Below, piece by piece: positions 21,211 to 30,626 of a stretch of DNA of 64,000 bases; positions within the stretch are counted from its first letter, which is position 1, and every line of letters starts with the position of its first letter. Origin of the DNA: Streptomyces sp. NBC_00443 (GTDB taxonomy: Bacteria > Actinomycetota > Actinomycetes > Streptomycetales > Streptomycetaceae); the NCBI RefSeq assembly GCF_036014175.1, contig NZ_CP107917.1:1426001-1490000 (forward strand), read 5' to 3'. The translations under genes were made by a program, and so were the position numbers. The notes under the pieces were generated by a model. It had not been told where the DNA came from. It saw nothing but the letters and a program-made list of their open reading frames with translations, and made no database searches.

Positions 21211-21681
21211 GTGGACGCCCGAGAAGCGGCGGAACGCATCGAGCGGGAGCTGCTGATCCTCACCCGCCACAAGGAGATGCGGGCACCGCGGGGCCCACGC
21301 GGCGGGGACCCGCTGGACCAGAGCGCCTACGTACTCCTCACCAGGCTCGAGACCCAGGGAGCGATGTCCATCCCGGACTTCGTCGAGGCCTTCGGGCTCG
21401 CGGCGTCGACGTTCACCAGGCAGACCTCGGCCCTTCTGCGCAACGGTCTGGTGGAGCGGACCCTCGATCCGTCCGGCGGCGTGGCACGCAAGTTCCGCAT
21501 CACGCAGGAGGGGCTCAGGCTGCTCGCGGAACAACGCGAGGGAATCGTCACCGGCCTGTCCACGGTCGTGGCGGAGTGGACCCCCGAACACCTGGACCGG
21601 TTCATCGCCGATCTCCGGCAGTTCAACACCGACATCGAACGCATCACCGGCCGCCCTTGGCCGAGGAACTCGGGGGACTGA
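21211..21681 (+). CDS. MarR-family transcriptional regulator
   Basis: A winged-helix protein of 156 residues from GTG 21211 (VDAREAAERIERELLILTR). The HTH is at LETQGAMSIPDFVEAFGLAASTFTRQTSALLRNGLVERT, followed by the wing GGVARKFRITQEG. AAGGAG ends six bases before this GTG. An in-frame extension back to ATG 21067 would add a collagen-like G-x-y stretch (GSPGPPGRPGPPG) with A/T-ending codons unlike the rest, and a still longer one would run through the operator, so the short form is preferred. It probably represses the divergent P450/ferredoxin pair and itself in response to a small ligand. Confidence 0.85.
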   Translation: MDAREAAERIERELLILTRHKEMRAPRGPRGGDPLDQSAYVLLTRLETQGAMSIPDFVEAFGLAASTFTRQTSALLRNGLVERTLDPSGGVARKFRITQEGLRLLAEQREGIVTGLSTVVAEWTPEHLDRFIADLRQFNTDIERITGRPWPRNSGD

Positions 21682-21711
21682 CGACGGCCCCTGGCGGTGT
21701 GGCCGACCCCG

Positions 21712-22077
21712 TCAGCAGATCGGGCCCCGGTCGCCGGACGTGGCCCGCAGCAGATCCCGCACGAGGTCGAAGTCGACCTTCTCCGGTTTACGGAAGCGCA
21801 GGCATCCCTTGCCCATGTCGTGTCCGGCCAGCCGTTCCTGGAAGGCCTCACGGACATCACTGCGCATCAGATAGAAGGAGATGTACTGCCGCTGACTCGC
21901 GAACGCGATCTCGGCCGCACCCTCGCGCTGGTACGTCGGCATGCCGTAGGCCATGACCTCGCTGAAGCCCTGCAGTTCCGCGCGGCACAACTGCCGCAGC
22001 CGTGTCAGGGCCTCTCTCCGCTCCACCGGCACCTCGGCCAGATAGCCGTCGACATCCTCCGCCGCGCTCTGCACCAT
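21712..22077 (-). CDS. DUF1801 (YdhG-like) protein
   Basis: A 121-residue protein with the DUF1801 pattern: YLAEVPVERREALTRLRQLC, SEVMAYGMPTYQ, QYISFYLM and KGCLRFRKPEKVDFDLVRDLL. Members are small iron-chaperone-like or antibiotic-responsive proteins of unclear role. It is convergent with the MarR gene (31 bp) and separated from the tRNA by the hairpin terminator. Confidence 0.85.
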   Translation of the reverse strand: MVQSAAEDVDGYLAEVPVERREALTRLRQLCRAELQGFSEVMAYGMPTYQREGAAEIAFASQRQYISFYLMRSDVREAFQERLAGHDMGKGCLRFRKPEKVDFDLVRDLLRATSGDRGPIC

Positions 22078-22129
22078 GCGGCGAGGCTAGGCCCGGAGGC
22101 GGTACCGATCAATCGCTCCAACAAAACAA

Positions 22130-22165
22130 CCCGTGCGGGTCGAGGTGGCCCTCGACCCGCACGGG
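22130..22165 (-). terminator. Strong terminator downstream of tRNA-Leu
   Basis: A perfect 16-bp stem (CCCGTGCGGGTCGAGG and its complement) with a TGGC loop starts 22 bases beyond the tRNA 3' end. On the reverse strand it is followed by the T-rich TTGTTTTGTT, a textbook intrinsic terminator, unusual in such GC-rich DNA. Confidence 0.88.
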
Positions 22166-22187
22166 TTGCAAATGATCTGTTGATCTG

Positions 22188-22272
22188 TGTCCGAGGGGGG
22201 ACTTGAACCCCCACGCCCGATAAAGGGCACTAGCACCTCAAGCTAGCGCGTCTGCCATTCCGCCACCCGGAC
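22188..22272 (-). tRNA. tRNA-Leu (anticodon GAG)
   Basis: An 85-nt class II tRNA: 7-bp acceptor stem (GTCCGGG with CTCGGAC, one G-U), D arm GGCGGAATGGCAGACGC, anticodon loop TTGAGGT (GAG, reads CUC/CUU), long variable arm TGCCCTTTATCGGGCG, T arm GGGGGTTCAAGTCCCCC. CCA is not encoded. Confidence 0.96.
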
Positions 22273-22414
22273 CAGGTGTCTGCCGCCTTGCCGGGGGCCT
22301 TCCCGGCGGCGACGTGGACAACAATACCAAGGTTTCGGAGCGCCCTTCACCTGCGTTTCCGCCCACCGGGCGGGGGTCCGGGACCGCGCCGCCCGATGCC
22401 CTTAGGGTCGCATC

Positions 22415-23746
22415 ATGAGTGACTGGACGGTTACGCAGAGCCCTGCCGCGGGGCGTCGCCCGCGCGCGCTGTCGCCCCTCAGGGAGCATCTGCGGGACAC
22501 GTTCTGGTTCGCACCCACCGCTGCGATGGTGGCCGTCTTCGCGGTCTGGCTGGTGGCCCAAGCGCTCGACGCAGCCATCGTCGAGGCGCTCCAGGAGGAC
22601 GGCGACTACGAGACGCTCGACGAGCTGCTGCGGTTCGCGGACGACGCGAAGGCCGTGGTGAACGCCGTCGCGTCGGCGATGATGACCTTCATCGGTGTGG
22701 TCTTCAGCATCTCGCTGGTGGCCGTGCAGATGGCGAGCGGGCAGTTCACCCCGCGCGTGGTCCGGCTGTTCGTGCGGAGCCGGATCACCAAGGCGACCTT
22801 CGCGGTCTTCCTGGCGACCTTCGTGCTGAGCCTGCTGGTGCTGACCGCCTTCGACACCGCCGACGATGCCCGTGCGGTCACGACGGTGCCTCTGGTGCAG
22901 TCGGTTCTCACGCTCTGCATGGTCGCGTTGAGCCTGTTGCTCTTCGTGCTGTACGTGAACGCCACGTTGCGGCTGATGCGGATCAGCCACGTGATCGCAC
23001 GGATCGCCACCGAGTCCTTCCGCGTGGCCGCGTCGACGCCCGTGTCGGCGGACGGACCGGACACGCCCGACCTCGGCACCGCGGCCGCTTGGGTGCCGCA
23101 CGAGGGCCGGGCCGGGGTGTTGCGGGACGTGCACATCACGCGGTTGGTCCGGGTGGCTCGCAAACACGGGGTGGTGCTGCGGCTGATCCCTCGCATCGGG
23201 GACTTCGTAGTGCCCGGCACGCCCTTGCTGGCGGTGCACGGCGGCGCGGCCCCGCCGCGCCGGGCGCTGCGGTACACGGTCTCGGTGGGTGTGGAGCGGA
23301 CCTATCACCAGGATCTCGGCTTCGGGCTGCGACAGTTGTCCGACATCGCGCTGCGCGCACTGTCGCCCGCGGTCAACGACCCGACGACCGCCGTCCAGGC
23401 GCTGGACCGGGTCGTGCAGTTCCTGGCCGCGCTGAGCCGTCGGCCGCTGGACGCCGCCCTGCACCGGGACCGGCGCGGGGTGGTGCGCCTGGTGCAGCCC
23501 GTGCCCGGGTGGACCGAGTTGGTGGATCTCGGGTTCACCGAGGTACGGGGCTGCGCCGTCGGCAGCCCGCAGGTCTCACGGCGCATGCTGGCCGGACTGG
23601 ACGACCTCCTTCTGCTCGCACCGCCGGAACGCAGCGAGCCGCTCTCGCGCCACCGCGAACTCCTCCACCAGGCGGTCGACCTCGCCGAGCAGTTCCCGTC
23701 GGACCGAGCGTTCGCCCTGCAGCCGGACCGACAGGGCATCGGCTGA
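22415..23746 (+). CDS. DUF2254 integral membrane protein
   Basis: A 443-residue membrane protein. Four hydrophobic segments occur in the first 200 residues (FWFAPTAAMVAVFAVWLVAQ, MMTFIGVVFSISLVAVQMA, FAVFLATFVLSLLVLTAF, LTLCMVALSLLLFVLYV), followed by a soluble C-terminal part with DIALRALSPAVNDPTTAVQALDRV, the DUF2254 hallmark. Function is unknown; the GQFTPRVVRLF segment between helices is conserved. It is monocistronic, convergent with the aldehyde dehydrogenase gene, and has AGGGT before ATG 22415. Confidence 0.88.
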   Translation: MSDWTVTQSPAAGRRPRALSPLREHLRDTFWFAPTAAMVAVFAVWLVAQALDAAIVEALQEDGDYETLDELLRFADDAKAVVNAVASAMMTFIGVVFSISLVAVQMASGQFTPRVVRLFVRSRITKATFAVFLATFVLSLLVLTAFDTADDARAVTTVPLVQSVLTLCMVALSLLLFVLYVNATLRLMRISHVIARIATESFRVAASTPVSADGPDTPDLGTAAAWVPHEGRAGVLRDVHITRLVRVARKHGVVLRLIPRIGDFVVPGTPLLAVHGGAAPPRRALRYTVSVGVERTYHQDLGFGLRQLSDIALRALSPAVNDPTTAVQALDRVVQFLAALSRRPLDAALHRDRRGVVRLVQPVPGWTELVDLGFTEVRGCAVGSPQVSRRMLAGLDDLLLLAPPERSEPLSRHRELLHQAVDLAEQFPSDRAFALQPDRQGIG

Positions 23747-23861
23747 CCGATTGCAGATCAACCAGGGGCGCTCGGGCCCCAGAGCCGTCGCGTCGGCGAC
23801 CGACGCCGAGCACCCTGCGGCAGACCGCGTGGCGCACCCGGCGTCGGACGCGACGCCCCCC

Positions 23862-25406
23862 TCACGGGCCGAGCTGATACTCCGGGAAGTTCCCGGGCAA
23901 CCGCTCCGCCGCCGGCCCTTGTGTCACCGCGCGCACCAGCAGCTCGCCGCCGACGAACGCCCCGCGCCAGGACGCGCCGAAGCCTCCGAACAGTTCGTCA
24001 CGGTCACCGCGGGAACGCGGCTTGCCGTGGCCGACCTTGAACGCGCGGATCTGCGGGGCCAGACGGTCGTACGTCGCCCGGTCGTCCGTGGACAGCGTGG
24101 CGACCAGCGCGCCGTTGGACGCGTTCATCGCCGCCAGCAGCTCCGCCTCCGTGTCGACCAGGACGATGGTGTCGACCGGGCCGAAGGGTTCCGCATGGTG
24201 GAGCGGGGAGGACGGGGGCGGATTGAGCAGCGTGACCGGCTGGACGTACGCCGAGGTGTCCTGGCCGGGCAGAAAGCGGGCGTCCGCGGGCTTGCCCCGG
24301 TGCAGCGGGACGGCACCGCGGTCGATCGCCTCGGCGACCTGGTCCTGGAGCTCCTTGGCCTTGGCGGCGTTGATCACCGGCCCGAAGTCCAGTTGCGGGA
24401 AGGGGTCGTCGTCCTGTTTCTCCACCGCCAGCGGGTGGCCGACCCTGAGCGTGCGCACCGCCGGGAGGTACGCCGCCAGGAACTCGTCGAACAGGTCACG
24501 CTGGACGACGAAGCGCGGGTACGCCGTGCAGCGCTGTTTGCCGTAGTCGAAGAGCTTGGGCACGACCGCCGTGAGTGCGTCCCAGTCCGTGTAGTTCCAG
24601 ATGCCCCAGGTGTTGAGTCCTTCCTGTTCGAGTACGTGTCGTTTACCCAGGTCGGCGACTGCCGTGGCCACCGCGGCGCCGGTGTCGCGGCCGCCGACGA
24701 AGGAGACGCAGCCGATCTCGGGGGCCCGGACCAGCGCCTCCGACAACTCGCCCCCGCTGCCGCTGACGAGGGTGACGGGGATTCCCTCGCGGGCGGCCAA
24801 CGCACAGGCCAGGGTGAGGCAGGCGACGCCGCCGTCGGTCGGGGTCTTGGCGATGACCGCGTTGCCTGCCAGTGCTTGTACCAACACTGCGTGAACGAGC
24901 ACGCTCATCGGGTAGTTCCAGCTCGCGATGTTGGACACCGGACCGTCCAGCGGGGCCCGCCCGGCGACCATCGGCTCGATGCCGTCGACGTACCAGCGCA
25001 CGCCGTCGATGGCCCGGTCGACGTCCGCCCGGGCCAGCCGCCAGGGCTTGCCGATCTCCCAGACGAGCAGCAGGGCGAGCAGGTCCCGGTGCTGGGTCAG
25101 GGCGTCGAGGGTGGCCGCGACGCGGGCTCGGCGCTCCTCCAGGGGGATGTGCCGCCAGGCGCGGTGCTGGTCCAGCGATGCGCGCACGGCCTGGTGGGCG
25201 GTGGCCCGGTCCAGGCGCGGCGGCCCCGCGATCGGGCTGCCGTCGACGGGGCTGGTGGCGGGCAGGGCCCGGCCGTCCGCCTGCCAGGTGGAGTTCCAGA
25301 GGTTGAGGACACGGTCGTCCCGGAAGGCCTCTGGGGCGACCGCGAGGCAGCGTTGCCAGGCGTCGGTCCAGGAGGTGCCGGATTTGAGGGTGAGGGTGGT
25401 TGCCAA
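23862..25406 (-). CDS. NAD(P)-dependent aldehyde dehydrogenase
   Basis: A 514-residue ALDH-superfamily enzyme. The catalytic Cys is in GKQRCTAYPRFVV and the general base Glu in KRHVLEQEGLN; the cofactor loop SNIASWNYPMSVLVHA and the C-terminal EPFGPVDTIVLV are present. TTG start at 25406 behind GGAG. It is the third gene after sucC-sucD on this strand, 110 bp below sucD, and probably cotranscribed. In the oxalate/formyl-CoA context it may oxidise a short aldehyde such as glyoxylate-derived or a lyase product; the substrate is not readable. Confidence 0.85.
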   Translation of the reverse strand: MATTLTLKSGTSWTDAWQRCLAVAPEAFRDDRVLNLWNSTWQADGRALPATSPVDGSPIAGPPRLDRATAHQAVRASLDQHRAWRHIPLEERRARVAATLDALTQHRDLLALLLVWEIGKPWRLARADVDRAIDGVRWYVDGIEPMVAGRAPLDGPVSNIASWNYPMSVLVHAVLVQALAGNAVIAKTPTDGGVACLTLACALAAREGIPVTLVSGSGGELSEALVRAPEIGCVSFVGGRDTGAAVATAVADLGKRHVLEQEGLNTWGIWNYTDWDALTAVVPKLFDYGKQRCTAYPRFVVQRDLFDEFLAAYLPAVRTLRVGHPLAVEKQDDDPFPQLDFGPVINAAKAKELQDQVAEAIDRGAVPLHRGKPADARFLPGQDTSAYVQPVTLLNPPPSSPLHHAEPFGPVDTIVLVDTEAELLAAMNASNGALVATLSTDDRATYDRLAPQIRAFKVGHGKPRSRGDRDELFGGFGASWRGAFVGGELLVRAVTQGPAAERLPGNFPEYQLGP

Positions 25407-25516
25407 GGGGGTCTCCGCTCTCGGTGCACAGTCGGGGGCGGTCGTACATGGCTACGGCGCAAGCTAGCGAGACGCAGGTACGCCTGGAAGTGACTCCGTG
25501 TGGACTATGAGTGACA

Positions 25517-26401
25517 TCACGTGTCCGCGCCCAGGCGGTCCAGGACCAGACGGGCCGTCTCGGTGGGCGTGCCACCGACCCGTACCCCCACCGCCTCCAG
25601 CGCCTCCTTCTTCGCCGCCGCCGTGCCGGACGAGCCGGACACGATCGCGCCCGCGTGCCCCATCGTCTTGCCCTCGGGGGCGGTGAATCCGGCGATGTAG
25701 CCGACGACCGGCTTGGTGACGTGGTCTCGGATGTAGGCCGCGGCTCGCTCCTCCGCGTCGCCGCCGATCTCCCCGATGAGGACGATGAGTTCGGTGTCGG
25801 GGTCGTCCTGGAAGGCTGCCAGGCAGTCGATGTGGGTGGTGCCGACGACCGGGTCGCCGCCGATGCCGACACACGTCGAGAAGCCGATGTCGCGCAGTTC
25901 GTACATCAGTTGGTAGGTGAGCGTGCCAGATTTGGAGACCAGGCCGATGCGGCCGGGCTTGGTGATGTCGGCCGGGATGATGCCCGCGTTGGACTGGCCA
26001 GGGGTGATCAGGCCGGGGCAGTTGGGGCCGATGATGCGGGTGCCCTTGGCCTTCGCGTACGAGGTGAAGGCGACGGAGTCGTGGACCGGGATGCCCTCCG
26101 TGATCACGACGGCGAGTCCGATGCCGGCATCGGCGGCCTCGACGACGGCCGCCTTGGTGAAGGCGGGCGGCACGAAGACGACGGTCACGTCGGCGCCGGT
26201 CGCGCGCATCCCGTCGGCGACCGACCCGAAGACGGGGACGGCACGCTCGTCGAAGTCGACGGTGCGGCCGGCCTTGCGCGGGTTGACGCCGCCGACGACG
26301 TTCGTGCCGGCGGCGAGCATGCGCCGGGTGTGCTTCATGCCCTCGCCGCCGGTCATGCCCTGGACCAGGACCTTGCTCTCCTTGGTGAGGTAGATGGCCA
26401 T
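25517..26401 (-). CDS. sucD: Succinate-CoA ligase alpha subunit paralogue
   Basis: A 294-residue SucD: CoA-binding Rossmann part ([32 protein letters not shown]) and the phospho-histidine region ending [18 protein letters not shown], where the catalytic His is in GHAGAIVSG. Starts 14 bp after sucC. With the beta subunit it converts succinyl-CoA or a related acyl-CoA and NDP + Pi. As an accessory copy beside CoA-transferase and lyase genes, it may supply or recycle the CoA donor for oxalate activation. Confidence 0.92.
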   Translation of the reverse strand: MAIYLTKESKVLVQGMTGGEGMKHTRRMLAAGTNVVGGVNPRKAGRTVDFDERAVPVFGSVADGMRATGADVTVVFVPPAFTKAAVVEAADAGIGLAVVITEGIPVHDSVAFTSYAKAKGTRIIGPNCPGLITPGQSNAGIIPADITKPGRIGLVSKSGTLTYQLMYELRDIGFSTCVGIGGDPVVGTTHIDCLAAFQDDPDTELIVLIGEIGGDAEERAAAYIRDHVTKPVVGYIAGFTAPEGKTMGHAGAIVSGSSGTAAAKKEALEAVGVRVGGTPTETARLVLDRLGADT

Positions 26402-26415
26402 GTCGTCATGTCTCC

Positions 26416-27546
26416 TCAGGCTGTGGTGGCGAGTTGGGCGGCCCGCAGCGCGGCGCCGTCCATGGTGGTGGCCTGCTGGACCAGGGGGTGGGCGCGGTCA
26501 TCGAGGATGGCCCGGCCCCGGGCGGCGTTGTTCCCGTCGAGGCGCACGACGAGTGGCTTGGTCAACTGGACGGTGTCCAGGGCCTGCACGATGCCGTCGG
26601 CGACAGCGTCGCAGGCGGTGATCCCGCCGAAGACGTTGACGAAGACCGACTTCACGGCCGGGTCCGACAGGATGACCGACAGCCCGTCGGCCATGATCTG
26701 CGCCGATGCGCCGCCGCCGATGTCGAGGAAGTTCGCGGGGCGGGCACCGCAGCCCGCGACGACGTCGAGGGTCGACATGACGAGGCCGGCGCCGTTGCCG
26801 ATGATGCCGACCTCGCCGTCGAGCTTGACGTAGTTGAGGCCCTTCGCGGCCGCCGCGGCCTCCAGCGCGTCGTCGTGCTCCACGCCCTCGGCGCCCCAAC
26901 GTGCCTGTCGGAAACGGGCGTTGTCGTCGAGCGTGACCTTGCCGTCGAGGGCGAGGATCTGCCCCTGCCCGGTGCGGACCAGCGGGTTCACCTCGACCAG
27001 GACGGCGTCCTCGCGGACCAGCACCTCCCAGAGGCGTATGAGGACGTCGACGGTCTGCGGTGGCAGTCCGGCGGCTTCCGCGATCTCGGCGGCCTTCGCG
27101 GAGGTGACGCCCTCGGCGGGGTCGACGGGGATGCGGGCCACGGCCTCCGGACGGCTGGCGGCCACCTCCTCGATGTCCATGCCGCCTTCGGCCGAGGCGA
27201 TCGCGAGGAAGCGGCCCGCCGCGCGGTCGAGGACGAAGGACACATAGAACTCGGTCTCGATGTCCACGGGTTGGGCCAGCATGACCTTGCCGACCGTGTG
27301 GCCCTTGATGTCCATGCCGAGGATCTGGCGTGCCGTGAGCTCGGCAGCCGCAGGGTCCGCGGCGAGCTTCACGCCGCCCGCCTTGCCCCGGCCACCGGTC
27401 TTCACCTGCGCCTTGACCACGACCCGCCCACCGAGCCGGCGTGCGATCTCGCGGGCTTCCTTGGGCGAGTCGGTCACCTCTGCCCTCGGCACCAAAATGC
27501 CGTGTTCCTCGAAGAGTTCCCTTGCCTGGTGCTCGTACAGGTCCAT
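26416..27546 (-). CDS. sucC: Succinate-CoA ligase beta subunit paralogue
   Basis: A 376-residue SucC with ATP-grasp start [35 protein letters not shown], and the C-terminal nucleotide/CoA-interface signatures [20 protein letters not shown] and [23 protein letters not shown] 27546 has AGGAG upstream. It is divergent from the ThDP lyase gene across a 144-bp promoter containing the 24-bp GntR-type palindrome, so the sucC-sucD-ALDH and lyase-frc-ligase-transporter operons are probably coregulated. Confidence 0.93.
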   Translation of the reverse strand: MDLYEHQARELFEEHGILVPRAEVTDSPKEAREIARRLGGRVVVKAQVKTGGRGKAGGVKLAADPAAAELTARQILGMDIKGHTVGKVMLAQPVDIETEFYVSFVLDRAAGRFLAIASAEGGMDIEEVAASRPEAVARIPVDPAEGVTSAKAAEIAEAAGLPPQTVDVLIRLWEVLVREDAVLVEVNPLVRTGQGQILALDGKVTLDDNARFRQARWGAEGVEHDDALEAAAAAKGLNYVKLDGEVGIIGNGAGLVMSTLDVVAGCGARPANFLDIGGGASAQIMADGLSVILSDPAVKSVFVNVFGGITACDAVADGIVQALDTVQLTKPLVVRLDGNNAARGRAILDDRAHPLVQQATTMDGAALRAAQLATTA

Positions 27547-27615
27547 TCCGGCTCCTGACTCAAAAGTGCCGCACGCCCCCTGGACACCACCCACTGGATG
27601 CGGGATAACAAGGTT

Positions 27616-27639
27616 CATACAGTATTCGTCGACTGTATG
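27616..27639. promoter_or_regulatory. Palindromic operator between sucC and the ThDP lyase gene (probable GntR site)
   Basis: CATACAGT-N8-ACTGTATG, perfect 8-bp arms, includes the core GTCGACTGTAT at its right side. Related cores lie upstream of the GntR gene (58017-58036) and between the OFA transporter and panE-like genes (60782-60805). It is 52 bp before the lyase start and 70 bp before sucC. Confidence 0.65.
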
Positions 27640-27690
27640 CAATGTACCGCGAGAGCCGTTCCACCCCCTACGAAGGGACAGGACTTCGCC

Positions 27691-29373
27691 ATGCCCGACG
27701 ACACCCAGGACGTCATTTCCGGTGGTCATCTCGTTGCCAAGGCGCTGAAGGCCGAGGGGGTCGACCGCATCTACACCTTGTGCGGCGGCCACATCATCGA
27801 CATCTACGACGGCTGCGTCGACGAGGGCATCGAAGTCGTCGACGTCCGCCACGAGCAGGTCGCCGCCCACGCCGCCGACGGCTACGCCCGCATCACCGGC
27901 AAGCCCGGCTGCGCGGTCGTCACCGCGGGTCCCGGCACCACCGACGCCGTCACCGGCGTCGCGAACGCCTTCCGCGCCGAGTCCCCGATGCTGCTCATCG
28001 GCGGCCAGGGCGCCCTCACCCAGCACAAGATGGGGTCCCTGCAGGACCTGCCGCACGTCGACATGATGACGCCGATCACCAAGTTCGCGGCGGCCGTGCC
28101 GGACACGGCGCGCGCGGCGGACATGGTGTCGATGGCGTTCCGCGAGTGCTACCACGGGGCGCCCGGGCCCTCCTTCCTGGAGATCCCGCGCGACGTCCTC
28201 GACGCCAAGGTGCCGGTGAGCAAGGCGCGCGTGCCCCGGGAGGGCGCCTACCGCGCCTCCACCCGCTCGGCCGGCGACCCCGAGGCCATCGAGAAGCTCG
28301 CCGACCTGCTGGTCCACGCCGAGAAGCCGGCCATCCTGCTCGGCAGCCAGGTGTGGACGACCCGCGGCACCGAGGCGGCCATCGAACTCGTCCGCACCCT
28401 CAACATCCCCGCCTATATGAACGGCGCCGGCCGCGGCACACTCCCGCCCGGCGACCCGCATCACCTCCAGCTGTCACGCCGGTACGCCTTCTCCAACGCC
28501 GATGTCATCGTCATCGTCGGCACGCCCTTCGACTTCCGCATGGGCTACGGCAAGCGGCTGTCGCCGGACGCGACCGTCGTGCAGATCGACCTCGACTACC
28601 GCACCGTCGGCAAGAACCGCGACATCGACCTCGGCATCGTCGGCGACGCCGGGCTGGTGCTGAAGTCGGTGACCGAGGCGGCTTCGGGGCGTGTCAACGG
28701 CGGTGCGTCCAAGCGCAAGGAGTGGCTCGACGAGCTGCGCGCGGCCGAGCAGACCGCCCTTGAGAAGCGGCTGCCCAGCCTGAAGTCGGACGCCTCACCG
28801 ATCCACCCGTACCGGCTGGTCAGCGAGATCAACGACTTCCTCACCGAGGACTCGATCTACATCGGCGACGGCGGCGACATCGTCACCTTCTCCGGGCAGG
28901 TCGTGCAGCCCAAGTCGCCCGGTCACTGGATGGACCCGGGCCCGCTGGGCACGCTCGGCGTCGGGGTGCCGTTCGTGCTCGCGGCCAAGCAGGCCCGGCC
29001 CGACAAGGAGGTCGTGGCGCTCTTCGGCGACGGTGCGTTCTCCCTCACCGGCTGGGACTTCGAGACGCTCGTCCGCTACAACCTCCCCTTCGTCGGCATC
29101 GTCGGCAACAACTCCTCCATGAACCAGATCCGCTACGGCCAGGCCCAGAAGTACGGCCTGGAGCGCGAGCGGGTCGGCAACACCCTCGGCGACGTCCACT
29201 ACGACAAGTTCGCGCAGATGCTGGGCGGTTACGGCGAGGAGGTCCGTGACCCCGCCGACATCGGCCCCGCGCTGCGGCGCGCCCGCGAGTCCGGGAAGCC
29301 GTCGCTGATCAACGTCTGGGTCGACCCCGACGCGTACGCCCCCGGAACCATGAACCAGACCATGTACAAGTGA
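27691..29373 (+). CDS. Thiamine-diphosphate lyase, oxalyl-CoA decarboxylase/2-hydroxyacyl-CoA lyase type
   Basis: A 560-residue three-domain ThDP enzyme. N-terminal Pyr domain with the activating Glu in [18 protein letters not shown]; central domain with [21 protein letters not shown]-terminal PP domain with [19 protein letters not shown]...NN, the metal-ThDP motif. Next to a clear Frc, the expected job is decarboxylation of oxalyl-CoA to formyl-CoA and CO2. The sequence is not a close match to Oxalobacter Oxc (its catalytic Tyr region is different), so a 2-hydroxyacyl-CoA lyase-like activity releasing formyl-CoA plus an aldehyde is the main alternative. ATG 27691 starts the conserved part. 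Confidence 0.82.
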   Translation: MPDDTQDVISGGHLVAKALKAEGVDRIYTLCGGHIIDIYDGCVDEGIEVVDVRHEQVAAHAADGYARITGKPGCAVVTAGPGTTDAVTGVANAFRAESPMLLIGGQGALTQHKMGSLQDLPHVDMMTPITKFAAAVPDTARAADMVSMAFRECYHGAPGPSFLEIPRDVLDAKVPVSKARVPREGAYRASTRSAGDPEAIEKLADLLVHAEKPAILLGSQVWTTRGTEAAIELVRTLNIPAYMNGAGRGTLPPGDPHHLQLSRRYAFSNADVIVIVGTPFDFRMGYGKRLSPDATVVQIDLDYRTVGKNRDIDLGIVGDAGLVLKSVTEAASGRVNGGASKRKEWLDELRAAEQTALEKRLPSLKSDASPIHPYRLVSEINDFLTEDSIYIGDGGDIVTFSGQVVQPKSPGHWMDPGPLGTLGVGVPFVLAAKQARPDKEVVALFGDGAFSLTGWDFETLVRYNLPFVGIVGNNSSMNQIRYGQAQKYGLERERVGNTLGDVHYDKFAQMLGGYGEEVRDPADIGPALRRARESGKPSLINVWVDPDAYAPGTMNQTMYK

Positions 29374-29383
29374 GGTGGCCTCC

Positions 29384-30625
29384 ATGACTGGAACGCCGAC
29401 CAAGGCTCTCGAAGGCATCCGCGTCCTGGACATGACCCATGTCCAATCCGGCCCCTCCGCGACCCAGCTGCTCGCCTGGCTCGGCGCGGACGTCGTCAAA
29501 CTGGAGGCGCCGACCGGTGACATCACGCGCAAGCAGCTGCGCGATCTCCCGGACGTCGACTCCCTCTACTTCACGATGCTCAACTGCAACAAGCGGAGCA
29601 TCACCCTCAACACCAAGACCGAGCGCGGCAAGGAGCTCCTCACCGAGCTGATCCGGCGCTCCGACGTCATGGTCGAGAACTTCGGACCGGGCGCGGTCGA
29701 CCGTATGGGCTTCACCTGGGACCGCATCCAGGAGATCAATCCGCGTATCGTCTATGCCTCCATCAAGGGGTTCGGCGACGGCCCGTACACCAACTTCAAG
29801 GCGTACGAGGTCGTCGCGCAGGCCATGGGTGGGTCGATGTCGACCACCGGTTTCGAGGACGGGCCGCCGCTGGCGACCGGAGCCCAGATCGGGGACTCGG
29901 GGACGGGTGTGCACGCCGTCGCGGGGATTCTCGCGGCGCTGTTCCAGCGCGAGAACACCGGGCGTGGGCAGCGGGTCAACGTGGCCATGCAGCACGCTGT
30001 ACTCAACCTGTGCCGAGTGAAGCTGAGGGACCAGCAGCGCCTGGCACATGGGCCGCTTGCTGAATATCCGAACGAGGACTTCGGCACGGAAGTTCCCCGC
30101 TCGGGAAACGCGTCCGGCGGCGGTCAGCCCGGCTGGGCGGTCAAGTGCGCGCCGGGCGGCCCGAACGACTACGTGTACGTCATCGTGCAGCCGGTCGGCT
30201 GGCAGCCGCTCAGCGAGCTCATCGGCCGGCCCGAACTCGCCGGCGACCCCGAGTGGGCGACGCCGGAGGCCCGGCTGCCCAAGCTCGGCAAGATGTTCCA
30301 GCTGATCGAGGAGTGGTCCTCGACGCTGCCCAAGTGGGAGGTGCTGGAGCGGCTCAACGCACACAACATCCCGTGCGGGCCGATCCTTTCCACCAAGGAG
30401 ATCATCGAGGACTCCTCGCTGGTCGACAACGAGATGGTCGTCACCGTGCCGCACCCCGAGCGGGGCGACTTCGTGACCGTCGGCAGCCCGCTGAAGCTCT
30501 CCGACTCACCAGTCGAGGTGAGCAGTTCGCCACTGCTCGGCGAGCACAACGAACAGGTCTACATCGGCGAACTCGGCCTCGGTGACGAGGAACTGCGCCT
30601 GCTCAAGTCGAACGGAGTGATCTGA
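29384..30625 (+). CDS. frc: Formyl-CoA:oxalate CoA-transferase (CaiB/BaiF class III)
   Basis: A 413-residue class III CoA transferase very like Oxalobacter Frc: [42 protein letters not shown], the nucleophile Asp171 in [10 protein letters not shown] (Frc Asp169) and the flexible glycine loop [10 protein letters not shown]. It moves CoA from formyl-CoA (or another donor) to oxalate through an aspartyl-CoA thioester. ATG 29384 is preferred over GTG 29375 because GAGGTGG lies before it. It sits 10 bp below the lyase gene and is followed immediately by the ADP-forming ligase. Confidence 0.93.
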   Translation: MTGTPTKALEGIRVLDMTHVQSGPSATQLLAWLGADVVKLEAPTGDITRKQLRDLPDVDSLYFTMLNCNKRSITLNTKTERGKELLTELIRRSDVMVENFGPGAVDRMGFTWDRIQEINPRIVYASIKGFGDGPYTNFKAYEVVAQAMGGSMSTTGFEDGPPLATGAQIGDSGTGVHAVAGILAALFQRENTGRGQRVNVAMQHAVLNLCRVKLRDQQRLAHGPLAEYPNEDFGTEVPRSGNASGGGQPGWAVKCAPGGPNDYVYVIVQPVGWQPLSELIGRPELAGDPEWATPEARLPKLGKMFQLIEEWSSTLPKWEVLERLNAHNIPCGPILSTKEIIEDSSLVDNEMVVTVPHPERGDFVTVGSPLKLSDSPVEVSSSPLLGEHNEQVYIGELGLGDEELRLLKSNGVI

Positions 30626-30626
30626 C

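Noticed and set aside
25517..27546. Housekeeping TCA-cycle succinyl-CoA synthetase
   Set aside because: The operon position opposite the lyase and CoA transferase genes and a shared regulatory palindrome suggest an accessory copy, though the sequence alone cannot exclude the housekeeping role.
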